Of a DNA stretch of 64,000 nucleotides, positions 35,601 to 46,695 are shown one piece after another (positions within the stretch are counted from its first letter, which is position 1; the number at the start of each line of letters is the position of its first letter). A program made the position numbers and the translations under genes. The stretch covers positions 24,006,455 to 24,070,454 of the forward strand of contig CAIIXF020000002.1 in NCBI GenBank assembly GCA_903813345.2. Direction: 5' to 3'. The notes under the pieces are model-generated. The model saw nothing but the letters and a program-made list of their open reading frames with translations. It ran no database searches and was not told where the DNA came from. Origin of the DNA: Owenia fusiformis. Lineage: Eukaryota; Annelida; Polychaeta; Sabellida; Oweniidae.

Positions 35601-38149
35601 ACAAATAACACCCTTCCTCAAATTCCTTCACTAACAATCACATATAAGAATTCTATTCCATTAAGAAAAAACTTCAAGCATTCACAGTGCGTGAAATAAG
35701 GATTTTTTTAACCTAGACATTTTGGCAGGCCAGCCAGATTTTAACCAGCCATATCATTTTTTCTCAGGCCAATTTTTTGCAGCCTGTTTCTTACTTCTCT
35801 GGCCAAAAATTTCATTTTCCATATTTCTCCACAACCACTCTAAAATGAGATTTAGTTTAGTACAATATTAACAAAGTAAAACTAATTCCATTGCATGTCA
35901 TGTATCATTCACTATACTGTACTTGATGACTTAACCAACAGCCTGGGTGTGTTGATTCCCCCCTAGATTCACCTTACAAAAACATGAGGAACGTGTACAT
36001 ATTGATCAAACTAAATTGTACTGATTTTGGTCGGTTTAGAATTGCTCTCAGAAGCTTCAAGGTATTCAAAAACACATACTATGTGCACAGACTCCACTAA
36101 CAGACTAAAATTCAAGGTATATGTTAGAGGTGTCACGGTCCAAATAAATTTCGGTACGGTACGGAACGGTACAAATGGTCTCGGGACCCGATACTTTCGA
36201 GACAGGACGGGACAGAACATTAAAAATGATTCAATGTCTGATGATGACAGTTTCACTTTCAGTTTCACTTTTCAAAATCATATTCAGAAATACGTCAATT
36301 AAAATCGAATATAAAGCATCTGCCGTGAATGTGATCGGCATTTCACATAGTATGCATGGTGAACTATCACCAATTCGTTTACCTTGTGATATCGGAGTCC
36401 CAAAATACTTCCAAACTGCCGACTTTTTGGACTTAGATGCCGGCTCGATTTTTCAATTTCTTTTCTACATCCGGCATACTGATAATGCACTCGATTTGCG
36501 AACGACGATGAAGAAATGAGTCATCCATAGCCAATCAAAATCACCGTAATTTCAACAAACAACAACAGCCAATCAAAAGTCACGTTATATCTTGGGCTTC
36601 AGTATGAAAACAAAAATATTTGAAATTTTTTTAAATCTTCAACAAAAGTCATGGAATAAGCCGAAATCGCGGGGAATTCGGAGGATTTCCGGACTGAAAT
36701 GTGAGTTCTATTCATGGGCAATCTAACGAATGCCACAAATGTCTGGCAGGCCAAAATGTCTGGGTGTTTTTATCAAAACAAGCCATCTATAATTTTGTAA
36801 GGCCAATGGCCGATGTCGGACGTCTATTTCGCGCACTGCATTCAGTATTCTTCAGAAGTTTGTGTCAATATTTTCTGACATGTTCGAATCACTTTGATAT
36901 GAGAAGTAGCTGTGGCTTAACACTAGAATGATTTAATTGAACATATGTGTACTGATAGGGGCCTTGTGCTAAGTTCAACAAAAAAGAGTTTTGTAGTTTT
37001 GTATAGAGGGAGGGGGACATACTTGATATTTACTAGATGATTTATTCTAAAATATTTATTCAAGACTTAATAACATATTTTTGGTAGCCCCATTGCCCAA
37101 TCCAAAAATTCTCAAAAATGAAGCAATTGGTAATTTTTGTGTACTTTTCTTTTGTGATTTCATGTATTTCATGTCATGTTAAGTTATGGAGGAAGATGTA
37201 GTGAAAAGGCCTACTGATGTTATGATACAGACAAAAAACTAACGGTTTTAGCTGTTCCTAAACTTTTGAGATGTCCCCTTCCCCCAAGGCTTTTTACCAT
37301 ATCATCCTACGAATCTGGCTATCTGTTAAAACCATGCTGATCTCCAGATCAATTTGAAATTTTTCTGTCAAAATACATTCAAAATGTTTATACCAAACCC
37401 ATTTCTTCCAGCATTGTGTAATTGAATAAACAAACAGGCAAGATCTAGGTTAGGTTTAGAAGAAACTTAGCTAGCAGTTCCAAGCCAATAAAGAGAACAG
37501 AATAAATTTCTCAAAAAGTCAGAGAAATATTTACTGAAAATGTATTTCCTTTTTCAAAATATCCCTAGATAGCAGATGCAATTTCTGATACTAATGGGCC
37601 CCTCATACATGAACGAATCGATTAAACCCAGCCTTGCAAATTGGGTAAATTGTCAATTCTGGCAATTGGGAACCACAACTGAAACACCTTTTCATTGGCT
37701 ATTGTAAGAAATAAAGCATTACAGAAACAGAATCAAGAATTGGCACATTGGCACAAAAATTGGCAAAATTCAATGAATCATATATAGATCTAGTTTTACC
37801 TGTGTAAGCATACTGGACTAAGGCAGTTAAGGCATCGGCATCTACATCAATCATTTCAACCTCATCAGAAGTCGCTTCTTTCACGTCACTTGTAAACATT
37901 GCATCAAAATAATCCGATGCGCTACTTAGCACCAATTTATGAGCAGGAATTCGTCGTGGTCCAACGACCAATACAACGTCACATAATTGTTTTTTCAGTA
38001 CGTAGTTTTCCATTTTCTTTATCATTTTTTCTGAGTGGTTTATGGAATGGTAAGATTCGTCGGGCGGTGACTCAGCATCCATTTTGATACCCGAAGATGA
38101 TGTAGAGGCGCCACAGTTGTAGTTACTGTAACTATGATGCACAAGGTAC
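20684..38149 (-). CDS. KLHL5: KLHL5-type BTB-BACK-Kelch protein, 9 coding exons (N-terminus incomplete)
   Basis: Probable substrate adaptor of a Cullin-3 ubiquitin ligase, with actin-linked relatives (KLHL1/4/5). Exons in phase: 37800-38149, 24718-24914, 23690-23902, 23168-23369, 22743-22967, 22087-22249, 21523-21735, 21025-21196, 20684-20743; at least 597 aa to the [77 protein letters not shown]. Linker: [12 protein letters not shown]. Six Kelch blades: [69 protein letters not shown]. The words WDPQARQW and [12 protein letters not shown] favour KLHL5 over KLHL1/4. The first exon here opens at an acceptor (phase 1); an internal ATG at 38080-38082 precedes the BTB, so an upstream exon is probable and unplaced. 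Intron 24915-37799 carries a nested gene. Confidence 0.95.
24050..24510 (+). mobile_element. 3' fragment of a non-LTR retrotransposon
   Basis: A frame ending at 24306 gives a short C-terminal tail with Cys-x2-Cys, then ELHF and Cys ([17 protein letters not shown]), the pattern seen at the end of the larger LINE at 40213-43720. An AT-rich 3' UTR follows, with aataaaag near 24485. It is heavily 5'-truncated and lies in a KLHL5 intron, antisense to the gene. Upstream bases stay in frame back to about 24050 (KPKPTSER). Confidence 0.7.
24997..25366. mobile_element. 370-bp MITE with 9-bp target duplication, carrying CRE and CCAAT boxes
   Basis: The ends are TACCCT / AGGGTA, flanked by the exact 9-bp repeat aactacatc (24988-24996 and 25367-25375). 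Inside are a perfect CRE palindrome TGACGTCA (25215-25222) and four CCAAT boxes in both orientations (25131, 25191, 25233, 25274). GC content is high for this window. The insertion ends 82 bp before the start of a KLHL5 exon. A deleted sister copy lies at 47777-47857 and a decayed one at 47998-48122. No ORF. The duplication length suggests Mutator-like mobilisation. Confidence 0.85.
25581..25598 (-). other. tRNA-like B-box, possible SINE remnant
   Basis: On the minus strand GTGGGTTCAATCCCCACT contains a good RNA polymerase III B-box (GGTTCAATCCC) in a small stem. I find no A-box or cloverleaf at the right spacing, so this is not called a tRNA. A tRNA-derived SINE fragment is the simplest reading. 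Confidence 0.35.
26281..26361. repeat. Short tandem repeat of ggatgagttgtccag-type units
   Basis: About five imperfect units of 16-18 bp (gggatgag-t-c/t-t/c-ccag). They sit inside a degenerate foldback whose outer words are gcatagccagg (26232) and ctggctatgcccc (26439). It lies in the long KLHL5 intron. Confidence 0.6.
26876..27016. mobile_element. Small foldback MITE, about 140 bp
   Basis: The left arm (ttatgccttggtcacatttgctc, then ggcacccagccgattg) pairs with the right arm (caatcggccaggtgcc, then gagcaaatctgacccaggcataa). The loop contains ttcaaaattgaatacaatattgaa. It is a nearly complete hairpin in the long KLHL5 intron. No target duplication could be assigned. Confidence 0.6.
28160..28330. 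repeat. Dispersed CCAAATGC-type repeat
   Basis: Degenerate short repeats of accaaatgctgaac / ccaaacaccaactgcc. They are followed by catccc/catccacaaaa and, in two copies, agttagagactataac. Other copies are at about 1330-1430, 47560-47650 and 48480-48820, usually introduced by aaaatgtcac and atttgttacag. It is an interspersed family of unknown class; no termini were resolved. Confidence 0.55.
30623..30840 (+). pseudogene. Decayed ankyrin-repeat relic
   Basis: DNA words line up with the intact gene downstream. These include gacaatgg, then aatgactgcattaatgcatgcactt (30650-30675), and later gatgggaggactgcatcaattgaa and aatgggacagatgtaaatgct. They match repeats of the 31820-33514 gene but are broken by stops and indels. 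It lies about 1 kb upstream on the same strand, so it looks like the remains of a tandem duplicate or an older longer gene. Confidence 0.7.
31820..33514 (+). CDS. Intronless ankyrin-repeat protein, 564 aa, nested in KLHL5 intron
   Basis: The N-terminus ([20 protein letters not shown]) has no signal peptide. About ten ankyrin repeats follow from residue 60 to 390, each with a variant of [20 protein letters not shown] and a helix A rich in FAKML/FVKML. Next comes an acidic threonine-rich spacer near 395-430 with repeated DVDVTH / DVTQT words. A helical C-terminal region ends [13 protein letters not shown]. The repeats are unusually alike at DNA level, suggesting recent internal duplication. It is one uninterrupted exon, antisense to KLHL5 and inside its 12.9-kb intron. 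No catalytic domain is seen, so no function is proposed. It could be a retrogene or a member of a lineage-specific ankyrin family. The ATG is the first in frame, with a purine at -3. Confidence 0.85.
   Translation: MGLTYSIHDVEDAILSSNQQRLQEILQSSWSHFSCTTLLLWACENSREQHVEVNCRIFQTLIDNGADINTVDKDGKTALTYALQKNTTDFLKILIDNGADLNMTKYGNKTALMYALERNRSDFAKMLIDNGVDINAAIDRDGKTPLMFAIGIKTIDFVKMLIDNGADINAANKYGETALMHALKRNRSDSVKMLINNGADLNMADEDGATALMYAIGINTTDFVRMLVDNGANVNAADHDWKTVLMFALERNAENLAILTLIENGADVNATNKDGKTALMYGGKRSIHGMQLLIDNGADVNITNNDDMTALMFAIGYDTAKLLIDNGADVNAADKHGMTALMFELWKNSQGMQLLIDKGADIDAINKHGRTALTLVVEVDAKGTDIDETYADVDVTHTDVTQTDVDVTHAEMNITGNVKHWSKFGPLMPGDKAKYLEILIDNRADISALNKDSIYPYISNKTIQFCMDVTFGAEHINQEEFTAICEDHHINDRSKFELVDLIQSRKTSLKHQARMYILKTKGMDCNAYVDLINCLINEGHLAVGLKHFMMFKSEVQDMMSLFKD
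34300..35285. mobile_element. Decayed Tc1/mariner-type element with duplicated inverted ends
   Basis: TA-flanked ends cagggtgtcc / ggacaccctg open into inverted repeats of about 140 bp, imperfectly extending to about 230 bp. A plus-strand relic reads [11 protein letters not shown] (near 34915), like the third catalytic block of IS630/mariner transposases. The transposase C-terminal words FVRR..LCIE..AHFEHVL end at 35125. The same words occur inverted on the minus strand near 34460-34530, so the left end carries a second, inverted copy of the transposase 3' end. Stops and indels make it inactive. Confidence 0.8.
36125..36560. mobile_element. Possible hAT-like element, left end only
   Basis: TAGAGGTGTCACGG at 36125 equals the end seen at 3718 and 7628, followed by cggtacggtacggaacggtac words. 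A matching right end was not found, so the limit given is a guess. Confidence 0.35.
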
Positions 38150-40212
38150 CTGGAAATACAAATTGAAAGAAATTAATATATCTAATAGGGCTTCAATCAA
38201 CGAGATTAGGTATGAGGCACAACACCATATAAATACTTAATGCATATAATCAACAGTTGTCAATATGTAGGTCAAATACTCAATGTTGATTGGTTCATTA
38301 ACAGTCAACAATACTGACTATTGACCAGTATACTTATACTGTTGACTGCTAGTAAAATACTGCTGAATTGCTATGGGTACACTGTTCAATCCTAAAAAAT
38401 AGACCATAAACCATCTTTGACTTCCCTTTAATTCATGACATACAAGAATAATTGAACATTCATGTATAACTCATAAGCACACTACCCTGGGTTTATGGGT
38501 AATACACTGCCCTCTGATTAAGCAGACAGTTTAACCGCCTGTCCAATGTTTCCTTATCAAAATACATTTTGGCTAAAAAATGAATGACCTATTGTCATTG
38601 TGTGATCTACAGCCTTACTATCTCTTGAAGTATGAGGCTCTGTCAAGCATTATATAAAGACTGGACTGATAAATTTGAATGCAAATGACCAACTCAGAAT
38701 GACTAAAGCTCTCATGTTTATAAGTCATATAAGATTATCAGCAGAATATACCACTCTTAGAAAGGTCTTTGGACTTGCAATAACATACTATATGGAAATA
38801 GTATATGGAAATTGCAAACTCTGATTGGCTCAGTGAGTTCAGAAATTAATCGGTCGTGTGAAGAGTGTAAGCAAAGAAGTCAACTCTTAGAAAGAGTAAT
38901 ACAAAACCATTCCTTCCACACATAATAGAATCCAAAGAACCATTAAATTTACACAAGACTAATTTTCCAACGAGAAAATAATGAAGAACTGAAAATCTAT
39001 AAATACAAGGCCGCTGAGCCCCAGGCAGTGTTGTTTTCTTATAGCTGATCATAGAAAATTGATATTCAACACTTGTAGTTAAAAGATCCTGTTTTAACTC
39101 TCGTTGAATATATCATTTGAGTTACCGTGACAACCATATTAATTTATTGCTCAATCTATTCCTAAGTATTTAGGCATGAAATAATTAATTAAGGCAGTCG
39201 GTTTAAATATTTTTTATGAAATTAGGCTCTTTTCTGTCGCTTTGACCTTGTTTGTGTACACTAGGATCGGCTTTACTGCACAAGCTAACTTTTATTCTTA
39301 ACAGACCAATCAGACTGCGCTATTTTCAATATAGCATCTTACCCGTGTAATAAAGATAAATACCAACCTGGAAGGTGTATGTGGATAGGCATTATTATAT
39401 AAGAATTGAGCCATTGTTCGAGTTTGGATTCTTTTCGAGCAGGACATTATCTTATCCTGTATCACCCAAACTGAGGCGCAAATATAGTCGGTCAATTCCA
39501 GTGTACTTAAGCCAAGCTCAGTGTACACTGAGTCAATTTAAGTGTAATCAGAGTTGATAAAACTGCACTAAGTCAAACAATTAGTGTCAACTGACTACAC
39601 TAGATCAAATTCATGAAAGAATATTTTGATTCAAATTGTAGTATGAAGTACTCATTTTCCAACAATTTTGGTTTTAAATTGTAAAGAGCTCCTGCACTTA
39701 AGGCTACTGATTGCATGAGTTAAAACATCCATCAATACTTCCAGTATTATTATCTTTTCACATGTCCATTATCCTAATTCTGTATCTGTACATTTGGCAA
39801 ATATATATTGAACTGACATCTATCACTTTTTCAACAATCACCAGCTTATCACATATCCATTGTATCCAAATTCTTCACTCCCTTTAAAATTATTTTAGTC
39901 TTAAACAGGTTCTCATTAATTTTAAAGCTACCAAATGCTGTAGTTACCATCCATCAATATATCAACTACTGGAGTCTCATCCTATCTTATTTTCATCGTA
40001 TCCTAATTCTATCCTCTCGCAATAATCACTGTAGCCTTGTTATAAATTACTCCGTTCAGCTCCGATTTACTCCACACAATAAATTTCTCTGTTGCTCTTA
40101 GAATAATTCTATAATTTATTGATTTTTAATCCAATCTAATTAATCAACATGGACTTAGCTTTTTGTCATTCACTCAAGAGTGAAATCGGCACCAGCGCTG
40201 ATTAAAGACAAA

Positions 40213-40736
40213 CACGGAGTATGGAGAGGATTTTTATAATAATTTGTTAAATAAAATCTACATTTATCAAAATATTGGTTTCACTGTAATATGTGGTGAT
40301 TTCAATTCAAGATGTGGTGATGTATTTGATTACATAGCCGGTGTGGATGAAGTCCCACCGAGAAACATCCTTGATTATGGCGAAAACTCGTATGGTGTAT
40401 TGCTTACAGAATTTTTAATTGATTCAAATTTTGTAATGTTGAATGGTCGGAAAGGTAATTCAAATAATTTTACTTTTATTGATGCAATGAGAGGAAAGTC
40501 AGTTATAGACTATATAATTGTACCTCATGAGCAATTGGATTTATGGCAAGATTTCTCTGTCTTAACCATAAGTGATATTATAAATAAATTCAATTTGCGC
40601 ATTCCAGATAAGCAACCTGATCATTCAGTTCTTTTATGTGAATTATCTTTAAACCATGTGAGTAATGTTTCTGATGCATATACATATGAAAATTTGTTCA
40701 TTTATTCACTTATTTATTTATTATGAAGTGTTAATT
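40213..40736 (+). pseudogene. LINE endonuclease fragment (upstream half of split ORF)
   Basis: Endonuclease/exonuclease/phosphatase fold, C-terminal part: the conserved GDFN block (CGDFNSRCGD), then TFID, SVIDYI and a final SDH-type block (QPDHSVLL) with the catalytic histidine. The N-terminal half of the domain is missing, so it cannot nick DNA. The frame runs into inserted DNA after codon TYEN and stops at once, so its last ten or so residues are not LINE-derived at this position. Confidence 0.85.
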
Positions 40737-40860
40737 TTGTGTGTTGTTATATATACTGTTTTCTGTTGTATTGATATATTGTAAAATTAGTGTTTACTTT
40801 GTGTACACTTAACCTTTTATGGGTATGAATGTGTAATAAAGTTCATAAATCTATGAAAAT
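40685..40860 (+). mobile_element. Nested 158-bp LINE-tail insertion with 9-bp target duplication
   Basis: The exact direct repeat tatgaaaat occurs at 40685-40693 and 40852-40860. The DNA between is AT-rich, begins with a short coding-like tail (FIYSLIYLL then stop) and ends with aataaagttcataaatc, a LINE 3' UTR with a poly(A)-type signal. Removing one repeat plus the insert (167 nt) puts the two halves of the larger LINE back in one frame. This is a 5'-truncated copy of another LINE that landed in the first. Confidence 0.88.
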
Positions 40861-43557
40861 GACAATCACTTTGATGATGCTAAGAAAAGGTATGATGTAC
40901 GGAATGTTCCAAATAATTTCATGGAAAATGATGCTTTTAATGATATTTTAAATGATGCAATACTATCTATTGAAAACGCACTCAATGTATCAAATGATGT
41001 GAATAATGCATATTGTATTTTTGAAAATCTTGTACTTAAAGAAATGGATAAAAACCTTCCTGCAAAATCTAAACACACATGTCAAAACAAACGTAAAAAA
41101 TCTATGTATAAGGCATATTGGTGCAAGGAATTGGATAATGCATGGGAACAGGTGTGTAAATCTGAAAAAGCCTATATAAAATGTAAACATGGAGTATATC
41201 AAAAACGTGCCTTGAAAGCCACATATTGTCAAGATAGAAGGTATTTTGATCGTTTAAATAGAAAATATAAACGTAATTATCAACGTAAGGAAGAAATGGA
41301 ATTAATGAACATGTGTAATGATAAATACGATCAAAAGTCTTTCTGGAAACAAATTGGTAAAATAGGCATATCTGAAAATAGGCAAAACAGTATTCCTATG
41401 CAGGTTATCGACAGTGATGGTCAAATGTCAACCGATAAAAACACAATTTTGAACCAATGGGAAGTAGAGTTTCAGAAACTGTACAATCAAAAAGATAATC
41501 CCAATTACAACTCTGAGTTTTTTCACTCTATTCAAACTGAGTACAACTCAATGAATACCGATGAGTCCAAGGACGTAAACCCTGATTTAAACAAAGATAT
41601 TTCTTTACAAGAGGTCATGTCAAGCATAAAAAATGCTAAACTGAGAAAAGCCGCTGGTTTTGATCGAATACCTGCTGAGGTTATAAAAAACCGGGCGTGT
41701 ATGACATTACTTCATTTGATTATCGCATACTCATTCACTCACTCCATTGTTCCAGAACAATGGAACATGGGGATAATTAACCCAATTCCAAAATCTGGTA
41801 ACAAAGATCGTCGAGTTCCTTTAAATAGCCGCGGAATAACCTTGATCTCGATACCTTGTAAGGTTTATTGCGACATTATAAACTCACGCTTGACTGACTG
41901 GATTGAGAAAAATGGTAAACTTGTTGATGAACAAAACGGCTTTCGCAAGGAACGAAGCTGCCAGGACCATCTTTACTCATTATATTCTATTGTTCATAAC
42001 AGACAATTATCTAAACTGTCAACTTTTGTTTGTTTCGTAGATTTTTCTAAAGCCTTTGATAATATTAACAGACAATGTCTGTTTGTAAAATTGAATAGAA
42101 TGGGCATTAAAGGTCGTATATATCATGCCATAGTCTCACTTTATGAAAATGTGCAATGTGCGGTGAGAATAAATGGTACTTTAACAAATTGGTTTCCCGT
42201 TTCAAAGGGTGTGAAACAAGGGTGTAAAATTTCACCGAGTCTTTTTTCAATATATATTAACTCTTTAGCCACTGAGATTAAAAATTTAGGTCTTGGTGTA
42301 AAATATGGTTTGAATGAAAATATTAGTTTACTCTTATATGCTGATGACATCGCTTTAATTGCTGCAAATGAGTTTGATCTTCAGACAATGTTAGATAAAT
42401 TAAATGAATGGTGCAATAATTGGCGAATTCAAATCAATACTGAAAAAACCCAGGTTTTACATTTTCGCCCCAAAAATATTGTACAATCAAAATTTGTTTT
42501 TCTCTGTGGATTGAACACAATATCCTCTGTAAATGAATACCAATACCTAGGTTTGTATTTAGATGAGCACCTTACTTTTAAAAAGGCAATTGAAACATTA
42601 GCAGCCTCTGCTAGCAGAGCTCTTGGAGTCATTATTGCTAAATTTTACCATAAGGGAGGTTTTACCTTTGATGTTTTCACAAAACTTTATAATTCACTTG
42701 TTTTACCAATTATGACATATGGATCTGGTATTTGGGGAGATAAACCACGTGGACTGCTAAATAATGTTCAAAATAAGGCAGCCCGTTTCTTCCTAGGTGT
42801 TGGAAAGTACACACCAAATGATGCTGTAAATGGCGATATTGGATGGCCTTCATTTTATAGCGTTCAACTTAAGGAAACCTTTCGTCAGTGGTGTAGACTT
42901 ACAAATATGAATAATTCCCGTGTTACTAAAAAGATATTTACTTGGTCCAAAAATGTAAGAAAATCCTGGGAATACCAGGTCATTAAGATTTTTGATCAAA
43001 ATGGCTTAACAGATTTCACTGATAAAGAATGTACACAAATCCATGGTACTAAGGCCAAGATTAAAAGTTTTCAAAAGAAACTTATCGATAAACATCAAAT
43101 TGATTGGCATATAAACTTATGGAATGACAATAAAAACACAGAAAATGGTAACAAACTTAGAAGTTATAGACTCCATAAATCTCGTTTTCATACCGAGGAA
43201 TATGTTGAGATGTATTTACCTAGGATTTACAGACAAGCTCTGGCAAAACTTAGGTGTGGTGTATTACCTCTGAGGGTAGAAACTGGAAGATATAATCCCA
43301 AATTAGACCTTCATGACAGAATTTGTTTAATGTGTGATATGCAGGAAGTTGAAAATGAAATACACTTTCTAATAGATTGTCCATTGTATAATGATTTAAG
43401 ATATGATGTTTTCACTTACATGTCATCATTGCATCCTTCTTTTGAAAATTCAACAAATTTAGCAAAATATTGTTTAATTATGTGTGATTGCAATGTTTAC
43501 ATGCTAGCAAAGCTAGTATATTGTATGTTTAAACGACGTAAATTATTTTTATTGTAA
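40858..43557 (+). pseudogene. LINE reverse transcriptase (downstream half of split ORF)
   Basis: The longest ATG frame starts at 40921 (878 aa), but sense codons continue upstream in frame to the nested insertion, so that ATG is not a natural start. Reverse transcriptase blocks (numbered from it) are KAAGFDRIPAE (243-253), ITLISIPCK, EQNGFRKERSCQDH, FVDFSKAFD (372-380), GVKQGCKISPSLF and YADD (473-476) with both aspartates present. The C-terminal C-x2-C-x9-H-x4-C lies at 802-820. No RNase H domain is recognised. Frames are otherwise intact, so the copy is fairly young. Confidence 0.9.
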
Positions 43558-43720
43558 ATTTTATTCAGTGTCTCATAAGTCGGCAACGGCTGGACGTGTA
43601 CATATTATTCTTTTACCTCTACATGTGTATGTATATTTTAATTGTTTTTTAGTGTAAATTGTATACGTGTGACACTTAAATAAACTATTTTAAACTTAAA
43701 ACTTAAACTTAAAGTATTAT

Positions 43721-46690
43721 CGTAATATAGCCTACTGGTAAAAGATTAGGGTGATCATTTTAAATGAGAATTTAATTGAAGATGAGTATAATTAATTAGT
43801 ACTAATTAATAAGATAAGAGTTGAAAATGTAGATTCCAAAAATGACAAAAAATCAGACGATTTATTTTCGTTTAAAAGAGAAAAGCATGAAAAATTCATG
43901 AAAAGAGAGATATTTGTCAAGTAAAGAACAAATCAATGACAACAAACCCTAACAAATAAATATTATTCGAGTCATACTAATTTTTCCCAAAATCCCAAAA
44001 TTTTGAATGAAGTCGTTCAATTTTTTTGCATTTTCACATAACTCAGAGATTTGACTTCACATGTGTCCAAATTGTTCCTCATAAATTTCAAGCACATTGA
44101 ATCATACCTCACATTTTAGAATGTGATCATCGTAATCATTTTTCATGAGAAATCAATGACATTGTCAATACTGTTCCCTAACATTGCCAGCACTTGTGTA
44201 ATTTAATACGATGTATTGAAAAGATCCTCTTCTGAAAATAACACTGTCACATCCTTCCACAGTTTTTCTCCTTTTAAGTATGACTAATCCGATAAACTGG
44301 TATTATCTACATATATAATCAAGATTATATGCCAATTTAATTCTCACAAATTTCCCCAATTATTGCTGAATTTTCCTTCATAGAACATATCCACGGTGAC
44401 ATTTTCTAGCTGAATTCAGTGAAAAGAGAATATATCAGACGATTTGTTATAACGCTAATGTAATGATTTCAACAAGTCATCGGGATAATGATCAATATCC
44501 CCAAGGGATGATGTTACGGAGGCAAAGCATCTTCATCCCTCTCTGAATCATCTCTGTGAGCATAAATCCATGTTAAACCACACTTTTCAGACAGGCTTCT
44601 GCCGTCAACATTTCCATTCTGTACTCGTTTGATTCAATATATTTTTAGATTCAGTAAACGATAAATTCCTATTCTTGGCATTTACTTCATCTGAATGCAT
44701 AATTACTGTTTAGATTGAGAAATGAGACTTGTTTTCATTTGTTGATCTTAAGATATGATTACTATTCAATCAACATTATCCAAACACTGTATATGCAGGC
44801 AATGTTATCAATCTAAATCAACTGAAAATTCACTGATGACAAATCTTCATTATGTAATCCCTTTCAGTTAATGAGCTCATTCTCAGTAAAATTGGTACGG
44901 AGACAAAAAAACTCATGTCGATAGTGAATCATTTTTTGCAATGATACTTGTGACTGTGATAACGAATAGCCATGTTTCTAGATTCATGTTGCAGTGTAAT
45001 CAACTCCTACATTGTGGAAATGGTACGGAGACAAAAATATCATCCTTGGGCCCTTACAAAAAATATCTGTTTAGTGTCTATGCCTAGTCTTTCCAAAATC
45101 TCCCTGGTAAGATAGTTTTCCATATCTTTTTAGAATTTCACCATTTTCTTCTCATTTAAATGTTTTTTTTATATTTGAGACTGAAAATAACATAAGAAAA
45201 AGGCAATCTAGTCTTTTTTCAAAAAATAAATTTCCTAATAAACATACATTTCAGCTGTCTTGGCCTTATATTGAGTCATCATTGACATGTAGGTATATAT
45301 AGGTAACAATTACTTGATCTTATATGTCATATTATATATTCTGCATAATGAATACTCTAATGTTACCTCCACCTAGCTTGTTGATATATTTCATATTTAC
45401 TCCTTACAGCTAATAATTATCAATTTTGATTATTATAATTTGACAGCCAACAGCAAAACTGAGTCACGATTTCAAGCATCTCCATGGTACGGAGACAAAC
45501 AACGTCACCTCTCCTGAATTACTTACTTAAAGCGATCTCTGTATCTAATATAAAGACGACAGTTTACTAAGCTAGATACTGTTATACATTTTACCCTATG
45601 CAAAAATTTCACTCGATAATTCCAACTAAGATTTTTGAATGCTCTTCTTGATATTCTTACATTCCCATACAAATTGAGATTTTTAGTGCTGGATACTGAA
45701 TTATCATTTGCATAATATTATTTGTTGTTTCATTTTTCATTTAAATCAAACAAGACAGCTAAAACTTATCATTTCATCAATGCAGATTGCTAAGATTGCA
45801 CTGTGTATTTTTCCACGCATGAACAAATTCTGATTGTATCAGGTTTTTGTTCACCCTGCTGCTTTATCTAGCATACAAGTACTGCACCCATGAATCTAAT
45901 ATCACATCTAGCTCATGTTTTACGAGAAAAAATACAAGTATAAAGGAAGTTCCATGAAGGAAAATAAGAAACAGGCATGCCATCTATACTATAAATATCT
46001 CAAAATGTTAGATTCTCACTCTCCCATTTTCAAATCTAAAACAAATGAAAAAATATTGCCTGTGATTATATTCATGGGTATTTAGTACAGAAATTGGTAG
46101 AGTTTTCTGGATACATCTAAATCTAAATATGTAGTTATCAAGAGACAAATTATTGATTTATTTTACAACTTCACTCTAATCCGAACTCATTAATCCTATA
46201 AATCTCTCAATCCTCTAGATAATCCATCATATTTTATCACACTATTAAAACTATTGAAGTACTTCTTGAGGATATACCTCAGAATTAAGCAAAATAAAAT
46301 CTTTGAATGTGAACACCTCTCTCAATTAAACACCTTAAAATATGAACACTTTTCAGATTGTTTGAGACTATTTATACTATAATACAAATCTAAATGTAAA
46401 ACTTTTCACCAATTCCAGCTGATTGTTCACCTTGAGGTCAACAGTAGAATCTAGACTTACAGTATGGATATATACTCTACCCAGTTGACTCTTTTAGAGG
46501 TAAACAATTGGATATTGTTAATATCATGTTTTTTGTCATCCTGCCCAACTTCGTGTCTACTTGATAAAGAAAAAAAATTAGACTGTCGCGATAACTCATT
46601 CCGAGGAAATAGATTAATGTAACCCTATGAATTAATAATGGTCTGAGATAATCCAGTTTGATGAATCTGGCACCAGCCTCATATCTAACA
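43721..46690. other. AT-rich non-coding stretch, no gene seen
   Basis: No credible ORF, RNA gene or splice-linked exon on either strand. The word GGTACGGAGACAAA recurs exactly at 44894, 45022 and 45486, with a weaker form near 44515. A decayed gaacacct-type repeat lies near 46310-46360. This is upstream of, or in a 5' intron of, KLHL5. Confidence 0.6.
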
Positions 46691-46695
46691 AATAT

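Larger units (their letters stand above)
40213..43720 (+). mobile_element. 5'-truncated non-LTR retrotransposon (APE-type LINE)
   Basis: It keeps the C-terminal half of an apurinic endonuclease domain, a full reverse transcriptase and a C-terminal Cys/His motif. A 3' UTR follows, ending in a taaactt-type tail (about 43690-43712). The 5' end is lost near 40213, typical of target-primed insertion; no target duplication was found. The coding region is split at 40685-40860 by a nested insertion. It lies upstream of the first KLHL5 exon seen here, on the opposite strand. Domain order suits Jockey/CR1-like clades, but I cannot place it precisely. Confidence 0.88.

Noticed and set aside
36011-36519. 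Overlapping 85-114 codon ORFs on both strands
   Set aside because: They lie in a repeat with a hAT-like end and cggtac words, overlap one another, and match no family.
40921-43557. ATG at 40921 as the natural start of a second LINE ORF
   Set aside because: Sense codons continue upstream in frame to the nested insertion and join the endonuclease half when it is discounted, so this ATG is internal.
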